A stretch of 64,000 nucleotides of DNA from G965212025 sp965215765 (GTDB taxonomy: Bacteria; Pseudomonadota; Gammaproteobacteria; Poriferisulfidales; Oxydemutatoraceae), in contig OZ244118.1 of NCBI GenBank assembly GCA_965215765.1, forward strand, positions 1 to 64,000, read 5' to 3'. Below the pieces are notes generated by a model, which saw only the letters and a program-made list of their open reading frames with translations, was not told where the DNA came from and searched no databases. Positions 42,618-51,634 of this stretch are shown piece by piece. The position numbers and the translations under genes were made by a program. How positions within the stretch are numbered: the first letter of the stretch is position 1; the number at the start of each line of letters is the position of its first letter.

Positions 42618-43655
42618 ATGCCGCGGAACGAACTGGCTATCCAGGAGAATTTCAGCGCAGCCCTGTTGAGGTGGTTTGATGCAGCAGGACGCAAAGACCT
42701 GCCTTGGAACAAAAGCCGAACAAGCTATCGGGTATGGGTAGCAGAGATCATGCTGCAACAAACACAGGTCAAAACAGTGTTGCGCTACTTTCCTGCCTTT
42801 ATGAAAAGCTTCCCGACACTTAAACGGCTCTCACGCGCCAAAATCGAGACCGTCCTTGCCCATTGGGCAGGCTTGGGCTATTACGCCAGAGCCCGTAACC
42901 TGCATAAAACCGCGTGCCTGGTAGGCGAGAAATTACCGACAACTTACGATGAACTCGTTGCCTTGCCTGGTATAGGTCGCTCAACTGCAGGAGCCATACT
43001 GGCACTCTCGGCAGAACAACGCTACCCCATACTTGACGCGAACGTCAAACGAATCCTGGAAAGATATTTCAAGGCACCTGCGAGTCTGAACCGCGCAGCA
43101 ACGCTGAAAAAGCTCTGGCAACTGGCAGAAAAATTGCTTCCGCCCACTCGTATAGCTGATTACACCCAGGCACTTATGGACTTTGGAGCCACAGTCTGCA
43201 CACCCCATCCACTCTGTCTGAAATGCCCACTGGCACCCAACTGTGAGACACAGGGAAGCACTCAGTCGCAAGTGCAGGCGCAGGTGTTGCTGAGCAAAAA
43301 GAAACGGCCAACGCTGCACAAATTCGTCGTCGTCGCACAACAAGCCAACAAAGTGCTATTACAGAGACGGCCTCCGCATGGTGTGTGGGGCGGTCTGTAC
43401 AGCCTGCCGGAATTCCCCAGCAGCTCGACTCTGCAGCATTGGTGTCGTGAGCATTTGACGCCAAAAGCGACACCGGTAGCACTTGATTCCTTTTTCCACG
43501 CACTGACACATTTACGATTTTGTATTCACCCTTTTGTTCTGAAGCTGCCAGACACAAAGCACAAACCGAAGGTCGAAAAAGACATGCTGTGGTATAAACT
43601 GCACTCCGTTGTGGCGGTGCCCGCGCCGGTCAAAAGAATACTGCTGAATCTTTAA
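42618..43655 (+). CDS. mutY: A/G-specific adenine glycosylase MutY
   Basis: Removes adenine mispaired with 8-oxoguanine. Landmarks are PWNKSRTSYRVWVAEIMLQQTQV (catalytic Glu), LPGIGRSTAGAI (helix-hairpin-helix), the aspartate in PILDANVKRIL and the 4Fe-4S cysteines CTPHPLCLKCPLAPNC. The C-terminal NUDIX-like domain (RRPPHGVWGGLYSLPEF) reads the oxoG. Complete at 345 aa. Confidence 0.97.
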   Translation: MPRNELAIQENFSAALLRWFDAAGRKDLPWNKSRTSYRVWVAEIMLQQTQVKTVLRYFPAFMKSFPTLKRLSRAKIETVLAHWAGLGYYARARNLHKTACLVGEKLPTTYDELVALPGIGRSTAGAILALSAEQRYPILDANVKRILERYFKAPASLNRAATLKKLWQLAEKLLPPTRIADYTQALMDFGATVCTPHPLCLKCPLAPNCETQGSTQSQVQAQVLLSKKKRPTLHKFVVVAQQANKVLLQRRPPHGVWGGLYSLPEFPSSSTLQHWCREHLTPKATPVALDSFFHALTHLRFCIHPFVLKLPDTKHKPKVEKDMLWYKLHSVVAVPAPVKRILLNL

Positions 43656-43672
43656 TAAGGAGGCTTCAAATT

Positions 43673-43942
43673 TTGGAAAGACAGGTTTGGTGCGTGAAGC
43701 TGGGGCGTGATCTCCCAGGGCTTAAATATGTGACATATCCAGGTGAGCTGGGAAAGCGCATCTACGAAAATGTCAGCCAGGTAGCCTGGAAGGAGTGGCT
43801 GGGACACCAAACCATGCTGATCAACGAATACCGCCTGACTCCCATTGAGCCGAAAGCAAGGAAATTTCTGGAAGACGAAATGGAAAAATTTTTCTTTGGG
43901 GAAGGCTCGGAAAGACCAAAGGAGTTCCAGCCGCCGGAGTAA
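43673..43942 (+). CDS. yggX: Fe(II)-trafficking / oxidative-damage protection protein YggX
   Basis: Small protein that protects Fe-S clusters and follows mutY in many gammaproteobacteria. It has the family core YPGELGKRIYENVSQVAWKEW, HQTMLINEYRL and the F-x5-E C-terminal helix. The start is TTG at 43673 with AAGGAGG about 10 nt upstream. 89 aa. Confidence 0.93.
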   Translation: MERQVWCVKLGRDLPGLKYVTYPGELGKRIYENVSQVAWKEWLGHQTMLINEYRLTPIEPKARKFLEDEMEKFFFGEGSERPKEFQPPE

Positions 43943-43985
43943 CCCTTCCCGTCCCGGACGACGCTGCTTTTTAGCAAAAGACGAA

Positions 43986-44061
<76 letters not shown>

Positions 44062-44302
44062 CTTTCGGATACACAAAGCAAGCTGCCAGGCTTGGCACCC
44101 GCTTGCCAAGCTTATTCGCAGAACAATCAGGGACACCCTTGCCAAGATGCCGTATGCTCCAGGCACAGAAGGAGAGCCGGGCAACACAAGAAGTACCCAC
44201 GTGAAGCTGGCACTAAAAAAGTCTCAGCGAATATCGCAACGGGATGAGCGCGTCCCGGCTTTACATTTGCACCCCGATTCAGGAATTGTCCATAATAGAT
44301 GG

Positions 44303-45376
44303 ATGACAAGTTGCGCAACGAGGCACTGGCACAAAACCCCGGATGGTCGCTATCAATGTGACATATGTCCGAGACTCTGCAAACTCCACGAAGGTCAACG
44401 CGGGTTGTGCTTTGTACGCAAATGTGAAGGAGAGGAGATCGTCCTGACTACATGGGGACGTTCCAGCGGATTTTGCGTTGATCCGATTGAGAAAAAACCG
44501 CTCAATCACTTTTTGCCTGGCACTGCGGTCTTCTCGTTCGGCACTGCCGGCTGCAACCTTGCCTGTAAATTTTGCCAAAACTGGGACATCACCAAGTCAC
44601 GGGAAATGGACACCCTGGCAGACAGCGCATCCCCGGACGCAATAGCAAAGGCAGCCTTCTCGACCGGATGTCGCAGCATCGCTTTCACTTACAACGATCC
44701 AGTTGTCTTTCATGAGTACGCAATTGACGTGGCACGCGCGTGCCGCCAGCAGGGATTAAAGGTCGTAGCAGTGAGCGCCGGATACGTGTTGCCGGCTCCA
44801 CGGGAAGAATTCTATCGTTACGTGGACGCGGTCAATATTGACTTGAAGTCATTCAGCAATCGCTTTTACAAGAAAGTGTGCGCGGCCTCCTTGCAGCCGG
44901 TTTTGGACACTCTGCTATATCTCAGGCACGAAACAGATCTCTGGCTGGAAATTACTACTCTGCTGATTCCCGGTGAAAATGAATCCCCTGAAGAGCTCGA
45001 ATCGCTCGCAAGGTGGATACAGAAAAATCTCGGCGAAAACGTACCCCTGCATTTCTCTGCCTTCCACCCTGACTGGAAAATGCTGGACAAACCTCCCACA
45101 CCACCAGAAACCTTACAGCTCGCGCGTGAAATCGCGCTCGAGTGTGGCTTGCGTTACGTCTACACAGGCAATGTGTACGACCCGGTCGGCGGTAGCACCT
45201 GGTGTCACAATTGCGGCATCCAACTCATTGAGCGGGACTGGTACAAGTTGGGCACCTGGAATTTACGGGCAAACGGCAAATGCAAATCCTGCGGGGCAAC
45301 ATGCGCGGGGATATTTGAATCTGCCCCAGGCAATTGGGGATCCCGGCGAGTGCCAGTTACGCTGAGAAGTCACTGA
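44303..45376 (+). CDS. Radical SAM enzyme of the AmmeMemoRadiSam (AmrS) type
   Basis: PflA-like radical SAM protein. The cluster motif is GCNLACKFCQNW, preceded by a cysteine-rich N-terminus (CDICPRLCKLHEGQRGLCFVRK, cut here as two parts, CDICPRLC and GQRGLCFV) and followed by C-terminal CHNCG and CKSCGATC zinc-type pairs. These features match AmrS, which is usually found with AMMECR1 and Memo proteins; neither partner is visible here. The ATG at 44303 is the earliest in-frame start after the tRNA that keeps the conserved N-terminus (357 aa), though its ribosome site is weak. Its substrate is not established. Confidence 0.82.
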   Translation: MTSCATRHWHKTPDGRYQCDICPRLCKLHEGQRGLCFVRKCEGEEIVLTTWGRSSGFCVDPIEKKPLNHFLPGTAVFSFGTAGCNLACKFCQNWDITKSREMDTLADSASPDAIAKAAFSTGCRSIAFTYNDPVVFHEYAIDVARACRQQGLKVVAVSAGYVLPAPREEFYRYVDAVNIDLKSFSNRFYKKVCAASLQPVLDTLLYLRHETDLWLEITTLLIPGENESPEELESLARWIQKNLGENVPLHFSAFHPDWKMLDKPPTPPETLQLAREIALECGLRYVYTGNVYDPVGGSTWCHNCGIQLIERDWYKLGTWNLRANGKCKSCGATCAGIFESAPGNWGSRRVPVTLRSH

Positions 45377-46053
45377 CCGCTCAATGGCAATACAGCAGTA
45401 CTTTGCGCCCGACAAATAGCCTTGTGCCGAAACCTGACGCTCCGGAGTATTGGGAACACGCCTGCCAGGAACTCTCAAGCAGGGACGAGCGCATCAAAGA
45501 AATCATTGACCGGCACCGCGAAGAATACCTGCGCAGCAGTGGGGATCCCTACCTGACCCTTCACCGCGCCGTAGTCGGGCAACAAATTTCGGTCACCGTG
45601 GCAAGCCGAATAAGCGAACAGATTGAGCGTTGTTGTGAGCAGGATATTTCGCCATTGAAAATTTCCCGGACTTCTCCCGAAGCCCTTCGAAACTGCGGCC
45701 TGTCATGGCGAAAAGTGGAATACCTCCAAGGCATTGCCAGCTATTTTGTCAAAATCGGGAACGACCCCGAATACTGGCAGACAAAAGACCTGGAAAAAAT
45801 TCGCCAGGAACTGTTATCGCTACGTGGCATCGGAATGTGGTCCTTCAACATGTTCGCGATTTTCTTCCTTCGCCATCCGGACATACTGCCACTTGGCGAC
45901 AATGGACTGGTACGAGCCATGCGCAAACTCTATTCATGCGCGCCGGGAACACCCGAGCAGCTTGGCGACATCGCCGCAACCTGGATACCCTGGCGCACAG
46001 TAGCGACGTGGTATCTGTGGCGTAGCCTGGATGGGGAGGCCATAAACTACTGA
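45334..46053 (+). CDS. alkA: DNA-3-methyladenine glycosylase, AlkA/HhH-GPD family
   Basis: Base-excision glycosylase for alkylated purines. Helix-hairpin-helix LLSLRGIGMWSFNMFAIFFL and the catalytic aspartate in LPLGDNGLVRAMRKLY are clear, as is the substrate-pocket region LTLHRAVVGQQISVTVASRI. The start is uncertain: TTG at 45334 overlaps amrS by 43 nt, and later TTG (45402) or GTG (45423) codons are possible. Lacks the AlkA N-terminal TBP-like domain, so it is the short form. Confidence 0.85.
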   Translation: MGIPASASYAEKSLTAQWQYSSTLRPTNSLVPKPDAPEYWEHACQELSSRDERIKEIIDRHREEYLRSSGDPYLTLHRAVVGQQISVTVASRISEQIERCCEQDISPLKISRTSPEALRNCGLSWRKVEYLQGIASYFVKIGNDPEYWQTKDLEKIRQELLSLRGIGMWSFNMFAIFFLRHPDILPLGDNGLVRAMRKLYSCAPGTPEQLGDIAATWIPWRTVATWYLWRSLDGEAINY

Positions 46054-46061
46054 CAGTCTCA

Positions 46062-46772
46062 ATGACGAAGCTGCAAACACAAATGCCCCGTCGCGAAGAA
46101 CCGACGGAACTCATGAGTGAAGAAGCACAAGTCAACGCCTATGCTGCAGCCGATTTTGAAGCAGCCCATGCTCACATCATGAGCTGCTTTCAGGAACACT
46201 TCAGCGTGCCGCATAGCAGTTTTCGCGCCTTGGATTTGGGGTGTGGGAGCGGTGACTTCACTTTCCGTCTTTTGCAATCCTGCGAGCATTGCCAGGTTGA
46301 CGCGCTTGACGGCTCCCTCGCCATGCTTGCCAAGGCAAGAGCAAGCCTGGAAGCGAGTGGCCAGCAGCACCGCGCGCGGCTACTCCACTGCGTGTTGCCA
46401 AGCAAGGCACTGACCCCCCATTCTTACCAGTTGATTTTTTCCAACAGCCTGCTTCACCACCTGTACAAGCCACAAGTTCTGTGGGAAAGCTGCAAACAAC
46501 TTGCCTCAAGCGGTGCTTCTCTTTTCGTGTGCGACCTGTTACGCCCCCCAGACGAGGCTCAAGCCAGGAAACTGGTCGAGCTATACGCTTCCACTGCGCC
46601 GGAAATTTTGCGCAGGGATTTTTACAACTCCCTGCTTGCGGCGTTCACGCCAGAAGAAATAAAAATCCAGCTTGCAGTCGCTGGCCTGTCACATCTCAAA
46701 GTGAAGCGCATCAGCGATCGCCACGTTACTGTTTATGGCCGTCTTAACGGCTCGGGACAACCACCCGTGTAA
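46062..46772 (+). CDS. Class I SAM-dependent methyltransferase
   Basis: The SAM-binding motif I, LDLGCGSGD, is at residues 57-65, with the acidic motif II (VDALDGS) and a motif like FSNSLLHHL following. The substrate cannot be predicted. The 236-aa protein is complete and its last ~32 codons (AVAGLSHLKVKRISD onward) are the plus-strand part of the seven-fold array that follows. Its stop was originally about 8 bp from the convergent der stop. Confidence 0.85.
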   Translation: MTKLQTQMPRREEPTELMSEEAQVNAYAAADFEAAHAHIMSCFQEHFSVPHSSFRALDLGCGSGDFTFRLLQSCEHCQVDALDGSLAMLAKARASLEASGQQHRARLLHCVLPSKALTPHSYQLIFSNSLLHHLYKPQVLWESCKQLASSGASLFVCDLLRPPDEAQARKLVELYASTAPEILRRDFYNSLLAAFTPEEIKIQLAVAGLSHLKVKRISDRHVTVYGRLNGSGQPPV

Positions 46773-48575
46773 TCATCTCACCTCTTGTACGTACGAAAGT
46801 CCAAGACTATTTCCGTTCCCTCCAGGAACATGGAACGGCGAAAAAACCCATCAAGAAGCGACGATAACTCTGCGGCAACAAATCCAGATGACTTCCATGG
46901 ATCACAAAGCGCGGCGGACAGGCACCGGCCTGGTGAACGTAGCGCAGTCGCTGGCCTGTCACATCTCAAAGTGAAGCGCATCAGCGATCGCCACGTTACT
47001 GTTTATGGTCGTCTTAACAGCCCGGGACAACCACCCGTGTAATCATCTCACTTCTTGTACGTACGAAAGTCCAAGACTATTTCCGTTCCCTCCAGGAACA
47101 TGGAACGGCGAAAAAACCTCATCAAGAAGTGCCGATAACTCTGCGGCAACAAATCCAGGTGACTTCCATGGGTCTCAAAGCGCGGCGGACAGGAACCGCC
47201 TTGGTGCGCATGCGCAGTCGCTGGCCTGTCACATCTCAAAGTGAGGTGCATCAGCGATCGCCACGTTACTGTGTATGGTCGTCTTAACAGCCCGGGACAA
47301 CCACCCGTTTAATTATCTCACCTCTTGTACGTACGAAAGTCCAAGACTATTTCCGTTCCCTCCAGGAACATGGAACGGCGAAAAAACCTCATCAAGAAGT
47401 GCCGATAACTCTGCGGCAATAAATCCAGATGGCTTCCATGAATCACAAAGCGCGGCAGACAGGAACCGCCTTGGTGAGCGTGGCGCAGTCGCTGGCCTGT
47501 CACATCTCAAGGTAGAGCACATCAGCGATCGCCACGTTACTGTGTATGGCCGTCTTAACGGCTCGGGACAACCACCCGTTTAATCATCTCACTTCTTGTA
47601 CGTACGAAAGTCCAAGACTATTTCCGTTCCCTCCAGGAACATGGAACGGCGAAAAAACCCCATCAAGAAGTGCCGATAGCTCTGCGGCAACAAATCCAGG
47701 TGACTTCCATGAATCACAAAGCGCGGCGGACAGGAACCGCCTTAGTGAGCGTGGCGCAGTCGCTGGCCTGTCACATCTCAAAGTGAAGCACATCAGCGTT
47801 CGCCACGTTACTGTGTATGGTCGTCTTAACAGCCCGGGACAACCACCCGTTTAATCATCTCACCTCTTGTACGTACGAAAGTCCAAGACTATTTCCGTTC
47901 CCTCCAGGAACATGGAACAGCGAAAAAACCCCATCAAGAAGCACCGATAACTCTGCGGCAATAAATCCAGATGACTTCCATGGATCACAAAGCGCGGCAG
48001 GCAGACGCCGCCTTGGTGCGCATGGCGCAGTCGCTGGCCTGTCACATCTCAAAGTGAAGCGCATCAGCGATCGCCACGTTACTGTGTATGGTCGTCTTAA
48101 CAGCCCGGGACAACCACCTGTTTAGTCATCTCACCTCTTGTACGTACGAAAGTCCAGGACTATTTCCGTTCCCTCCAGGAACATGGAACGGCGAAAAAAC
48201 CCCATCAAGAAGCGCCGATAACTCTGCGGCAACAAATCCAGATGGCTTCCATGAATCACAAAGCGCGGCAGACAGACGCCGCCTTGGTGCGCATGGCGCA
48301 GTCGCTGGCCTGTCACATCTCAAGGTAGAGCGCATCAGCGATCGCCACGTTACTGTTTATGGTCGTCTTAACAGCCCGGGACAACCACCCGCTGTAATCA
48401 TCTCACCTCTTGTACGTACGAAAGTCCAGGGCTATTTCCGTTCCCTCCAGGAACATGGAACGGCGAAAAAACCCCATCAAGAAGCGCCGATAACTCTGCG
48501 GCAATAAATCCAGATGACTTCCATGAATCACAAAGCGCGGCGGACAGGAACCGCCTTGGTGCGCGTGGCGCAGTC
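46675..48575. repeat. Seven 271-bp repeats made of the convergent methyltransferase and der 3' ends
   Basis: GCAGTCGCTGGCCTGTCAC recurs at 46674 and then about every 271 bp (46943, 47215, 47486, 47757, 48028, 48299); native der sequence resumes at ~48570. Each unit carries, on plus, the last ~32 codons of the methyltransferase with its stop and, on minus, the last ~55-60 codons of der with its stop, the two stops ~8 bp apart. The intact methyltransferase is at the left edge and intact der at the right. The seam motif GCAGTCG occurs in both native genes at the unit limits, so the duplication joined 7-bp direct repeats. Minus-strand shard ORFs of 61-69 codons are by-products. Confidence 0.97.
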
Positions 48576-49701
48576 GTGGCTGCTTGCCTTTGACCCGCGG
48601 GGGAGGCTGATGGGCAAGTGCTGAGCGGAGCACTTGATTACATTTTGATGTAGAGACCTTGGTGCTTGTCGAAGACCAGGCGCGCAATGCAGCGCGAAGC
48701 AACTTTCGAATGCCTTCGTTGTGCAAGGCCGAAATTGAGCATTGCACAATGCCTTCACCCAACTTCATTCGATCAGCGAATTCCGCTCGGGCTTCGCGCA
48801 ACTCTCGGACGTCAATCCGGTCGCACTTGTTCAAGGCCACGACCAAGGCGCGTCCACTTTCGATCACCCGCGCAGCCAGTGAGGCATCCTGATAAACAGG
48901 AGCCTCGGTCACATCACAAACCAGGACGACAACATCCACATTGGTCATGCTTTCCAAAGCTTTCAGGACGCTGATTATTTCCACCCGGCTCCCGTGTTTT
49001 GAACGACGTTTGATCCCGGCAGTATCAACCAAGACGAAATTCTTTCCGAAAAAAGTGAACCGGACGGCAACTGAGTCTCTGGTCGTCCCTGGAATTTCTG
49101 CAGCCAACATGCGCTCCTCGCCCAGCAAACAATTCACCAACGTGGACTTTCCAACGTTGGGACGACCGAGGAAAGCGATCCGGAGCTCGTCAGCCGGCCC
49201 AGGCTTCTCCCCTTCCGGGCAAGCCTCAGCCATCGCACCACGCAGCTTTATAATGCCGCGCCGACGCTTTGCAGAAACAAGAAATACCGGATCCAAGCCC
49301 AGTGGCGCGTATTCGGCGAGCAACATACGCTCATCTACGCCGTCCATTTTGTTGATCACAAGCCACAAAGGCTGGTTGCTTCGGCGCAATTTCGAAGCCA
49401 GCTCTTGATCATCCGGGTGCAGACCAACGTGCGCATCCACGACCAGGCATATCAGATCAGCTTCCCCAATGGCGATCTCTGTCTGGGCAGAAACGACTTC
49501 CTGCATGGAGTCCGGATTCTGTAAAATGCCCCCGGTATCCACCAACAACCATTCCTTACCAGCTGTGGACATCCGGCGATATATGCGATCTCTGGTCAGT
49601 CCGGCTTCGCCGTCTACCAAGGCGTCCCAACTTCCGGTCAGCGCGTTGAACAATGTCGATTTGCCGACGTTGGGTCTGCCCGCCAATACAATTTTAAACA
49701 C
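48403..49701 (-). CDS. der: Ribosome biogenesis GTPase Der
   Basis: Double-GTPase needed for 50S subunit maturation. Both G domains are present: GRPNVGKSTLFNAL with VDTGG and NKMD, and GRPNVGKSTLVNCL with DTAGI and NKCD. The C-terminal KH-like domain reads HQPPPRVKGKQPRLRHAHQ, then VIHGSHLDLLPQSY and RRFLMGFFRRS. 432 aa, complete. Last gene of the isc-hisS-bamB-der string. Its KH-domain coding end is duplicated in the array. Confidence 0.96.
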   Translation of the reverse strand: MFKIVLAGRPNVGKSTLFNALTGSWDALVDGEAGLTRDRIYRRMSTAGKEWLLVDTGGILQNPDSMQEVVSAQTEIAIGEADLICLVVDAHVGLHPDDQELASKLRRSNQPLWLVINKMDGVDERMLLAEYAPLGLDPVFLVSAKRRRGIIKLRGAMAEACPEGEKPGPADELRIAFLGRPNVGKSTLVNCLLGEERMLAAEIPGTTRDSVAVRFTFFGKNFVLVDTAGIKRRSKHGSRVEIISVLKALESMTNVDVVVLVCDVTEAPVYQDASLAARVIESGRALVVALNKCDRIDVRELREARAEFADRMKLGEGIVQCSISALHNEGIRKLLRAALRAWSSTSTKVSTSKCNQVLRSALAHQPPPRVKGKQPRLRHAHQGGSCPPRFVIHGSHLDLLPQSYRRFLMGFFRRSMFLEGTEIALDFRTYKR

Positions 49702-49729
49702 TTCAGGAACCCGCTGTGTGTGAAGCAGG

Positions 49730-50962
49730 CTATTGTTTTGCTTTCAGTTTTTTCGCGTAAGACATGGCCAGGTTCCCGTTTTCACCCAGACTGGAAACAT
49801 GAACCTCATCGGCAAGACCCAGCAACACCTGTAAAGGATGTCTCGTCACTCGTTCGCGAGCCAGAACGGTGCCGCTTTTTTCCGAAAACCAGTACAGATA
49901 CCCAAGATCATCGCCAATTACGACAAAAGGATATATCGCGAGAGGCGTTGTCAGCTTGCGGCGGGAGAACAGCTCAGTTGCCCATAGCTCCACACCACTG
50001 ACCGAGTTCAATGCCCGGAGTTGCCCGTTTCGACCTACCATATAAAGAAGCTCATCTCCCAAGGCAACGCCGTGGTGCGAGCCATCTGCGTAGACCCAGA
50101 CAAGACTTTGCCTGGCAAGATCGAAAGCCACGGTGCGACCAAGCGCACTGGATGCGTAGGCAATACCATCACGGATGACCATCGGTCCATCCACATCGGC
50201 AAACTCACTCATGTTTGTCTGCCGTGCCCCTTTCCCAACCTGGAATTCAAAAGCCAAGGAGCCATCAGTCAAATAAAGCCCCACGACCCGACCATCGTCG
50301 AGTCCGACAACCACGGTATTCGCAAAAAACAGCGGAACACTCATGCCGCTCAGCGTCACTATCGGCAAATCAACAGCGACCCGCCATTGCTCATTCCCGT
50401 CATCGCTTTCAAGCAGAACGATGGTTCCTTCCTCAGCCCGAGCAGCGATATACCCTTTATGACCAGAAGACACAGCCGTGATGCGTTGATCAGACACACG
50501 AACATCCCAAAGTTTTTCGCCATCGTGCGCGTCAAGGCTGATCACTCTGCCATTTGCGGTACCGACAAGAACCTGTGAGTCTGCAATCCCGACACCAAAA
50601 GACACCGCACTTGGAAGAGCAGTGCTCCACAACGGTTTGCCGCTTAGTGCCTCATAAGCGGTGACTTCATCTTCGCTACTGACGAACAGTGCGTTCCCCT
50701 CAACCCCGGGAATGGATTTGAAAAATTCACCGTCTACAGTCCCTATTGAATTTCTCCAGCTTTCTTTGATGTGCAAGGCAGGGTTGAAGTCATCAAAAAC
50801 CGCCACCACCGGATCATCCTGCGGCTCAATAAAACTGTCACCAAACCAGACTTGCATTTTCCTGTCGACCCAGCCGCAAGACGAAAGCACAGGTGCGAGT
50901 GCGAGAAGCAACACATAAATCAGAAAGGTCTTCCCGGGAATACCCCAGGTAACGGCGGTCAT
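49730..50962 (-). CDS. bamB: Outer-membrane assembly lipoprotein BamB
   Basis: Beta-propeller subunit of the BAM complex that inserts outer-membrane proteins. The signal ends in a lipobox (LSSC at residues 26-29 or so), and PQQ-like propeller repeats run through the protein (for example YEALSGKPLWSTALPS and LDAHDGEKLWDVRVSD). 410 aa. ATG overlaps the yfgM stop (ATGA). Confidence 0.95.
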   Translation of the reverse strand: MTAVTWGIPGKTFLIYVLLLALAPVLSSCGWVDRKMQVWFGDSFIEPQDDPVVAVFDDFNPALHIKESWRNSIGTVDGEFFKSIPGVEGNALFVSSEDEVTAYEALSGKPLWSTALPSAVSFGVGIADSQVLVGTANGRVISLDAHDGEKLWDVRVSDQRITAVSSGHKGYIAARAEEGTIVLLESDDGNEQWRVAVDLPIVTLSGMSVPLFFANTVVVGLDDGRVVGLYLTDGSLAFEFQVGKGARQTNMSEFADVDGPMVIRDGIAYASSALGRTVAFDLARQSLVWVYADGSHHGVALGDELLYMVGRNGQLRALNSVSGVELWATELFSRRKLTTPLAIYPFVVIGDDLGYLYWFSEKSGTVLARERVTRHPLQVLLGLADEVHVSSLGENGNLAMSYAKKLKAKQ

Positions 50963-51606
50963 TCGCCCAGATTTTCCAACTTCATGCGCAGAAAATCCGA
51001 TCGAACCCTGGTGTTTTTAATAGCAGCTTCGTAAGCACCTCTTGCCGCCTCAAGATCACCGGTTCTGGTAAACGCGTCGCCACGCAACTCCTCGGCCAGT
51101 GACGTCATGCCGGGTTGAGAACGAAACTCCTCAACCAGTTTGAGCACTTCCTTCGGCTTGTCCAAGGCAAGCAAGACACGAGCCTGCCTTAAAGTTATCA
51201 GAGCCAGTCGTACGGGGTCGTTAACCAGTTCCACCGCCTTTTCCATCGCCTCGAAGGCTTCCTCGTTCTCGGCAGCTTCCACATGAGTTTTGGCAAGTTG
51301 CTCATAAGCCAGAGATGCATAAGGGGTATCACTGTATTTCAACTCCAGCAGCTCTATCAGCGAAGCAGCATGCTCGTTTCCAGAACCGCCGCTTTCTGTT
51401 TGCAGCTCTTGCCGATATTCAAAAAAAAGTTCGGCCGCCGTAGCCTGGTGTTGCTCAGTCCAATATCCCCAGCCTTTCCACCCGCTTACAGAGGCAATAC
51501 CCAAAATGCCACCAAAAATGATGTAGCGGCCATTTTCGCTCCACCAGCCCTGTAGCTTGGCAAAACTTTCCTCTTCACTTTCCGTGAGGTTCTTTCTTAT
51601 ATTCAT
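50959..51606 (-). CDS. yfgM: YfgM-type tetratricopeptide inner-membrane protein
   Basis: Single-pass periplasmic chaperone-associated protein (interacts with SecYEG/PpiD in E. coli). The N-terminus has the cytoplasmic stretch ESEEESFAKLQGWW and a membrane helix (IIFGGILGIASVSGWKGWGYW); the remainder is helical TPR-like. 215 aa, between hisS and bamB as usual. Confidence 0.9.
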   Translation of the reverse strand: MNIRKNLTESEEESFAKLQGWWSENGRYIIFGGILGIASVSGWKGWGYWTEQHQATAAELFFEYRQELQTESGGSGNEHAASLIELLELKYSDTPYASLAYEQLAKTHVEAAENEEAFEAMEKAVELVNDPVRLALITLRQARVLLALDKPKEVLKLVEEFRSQPGMTSLAEELRGDAFTRTGDLEAARGAYEAAIKNTRVRSDFLRMKLENLGE

Positions 51607-51634
51607 AGTAAAAGATCGTGTATTAAAATTGATA

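Noticed and set aside
46785..48507. Series of ~100-codon plus-strand ORFs and 61-69-codon minus-strand ORFs
   Set aside because: They recur exactly with the 271-bp unit and are the methyltransferase tail read through the reverse of der, or the Der KH-domain tail without its GTPase domains.
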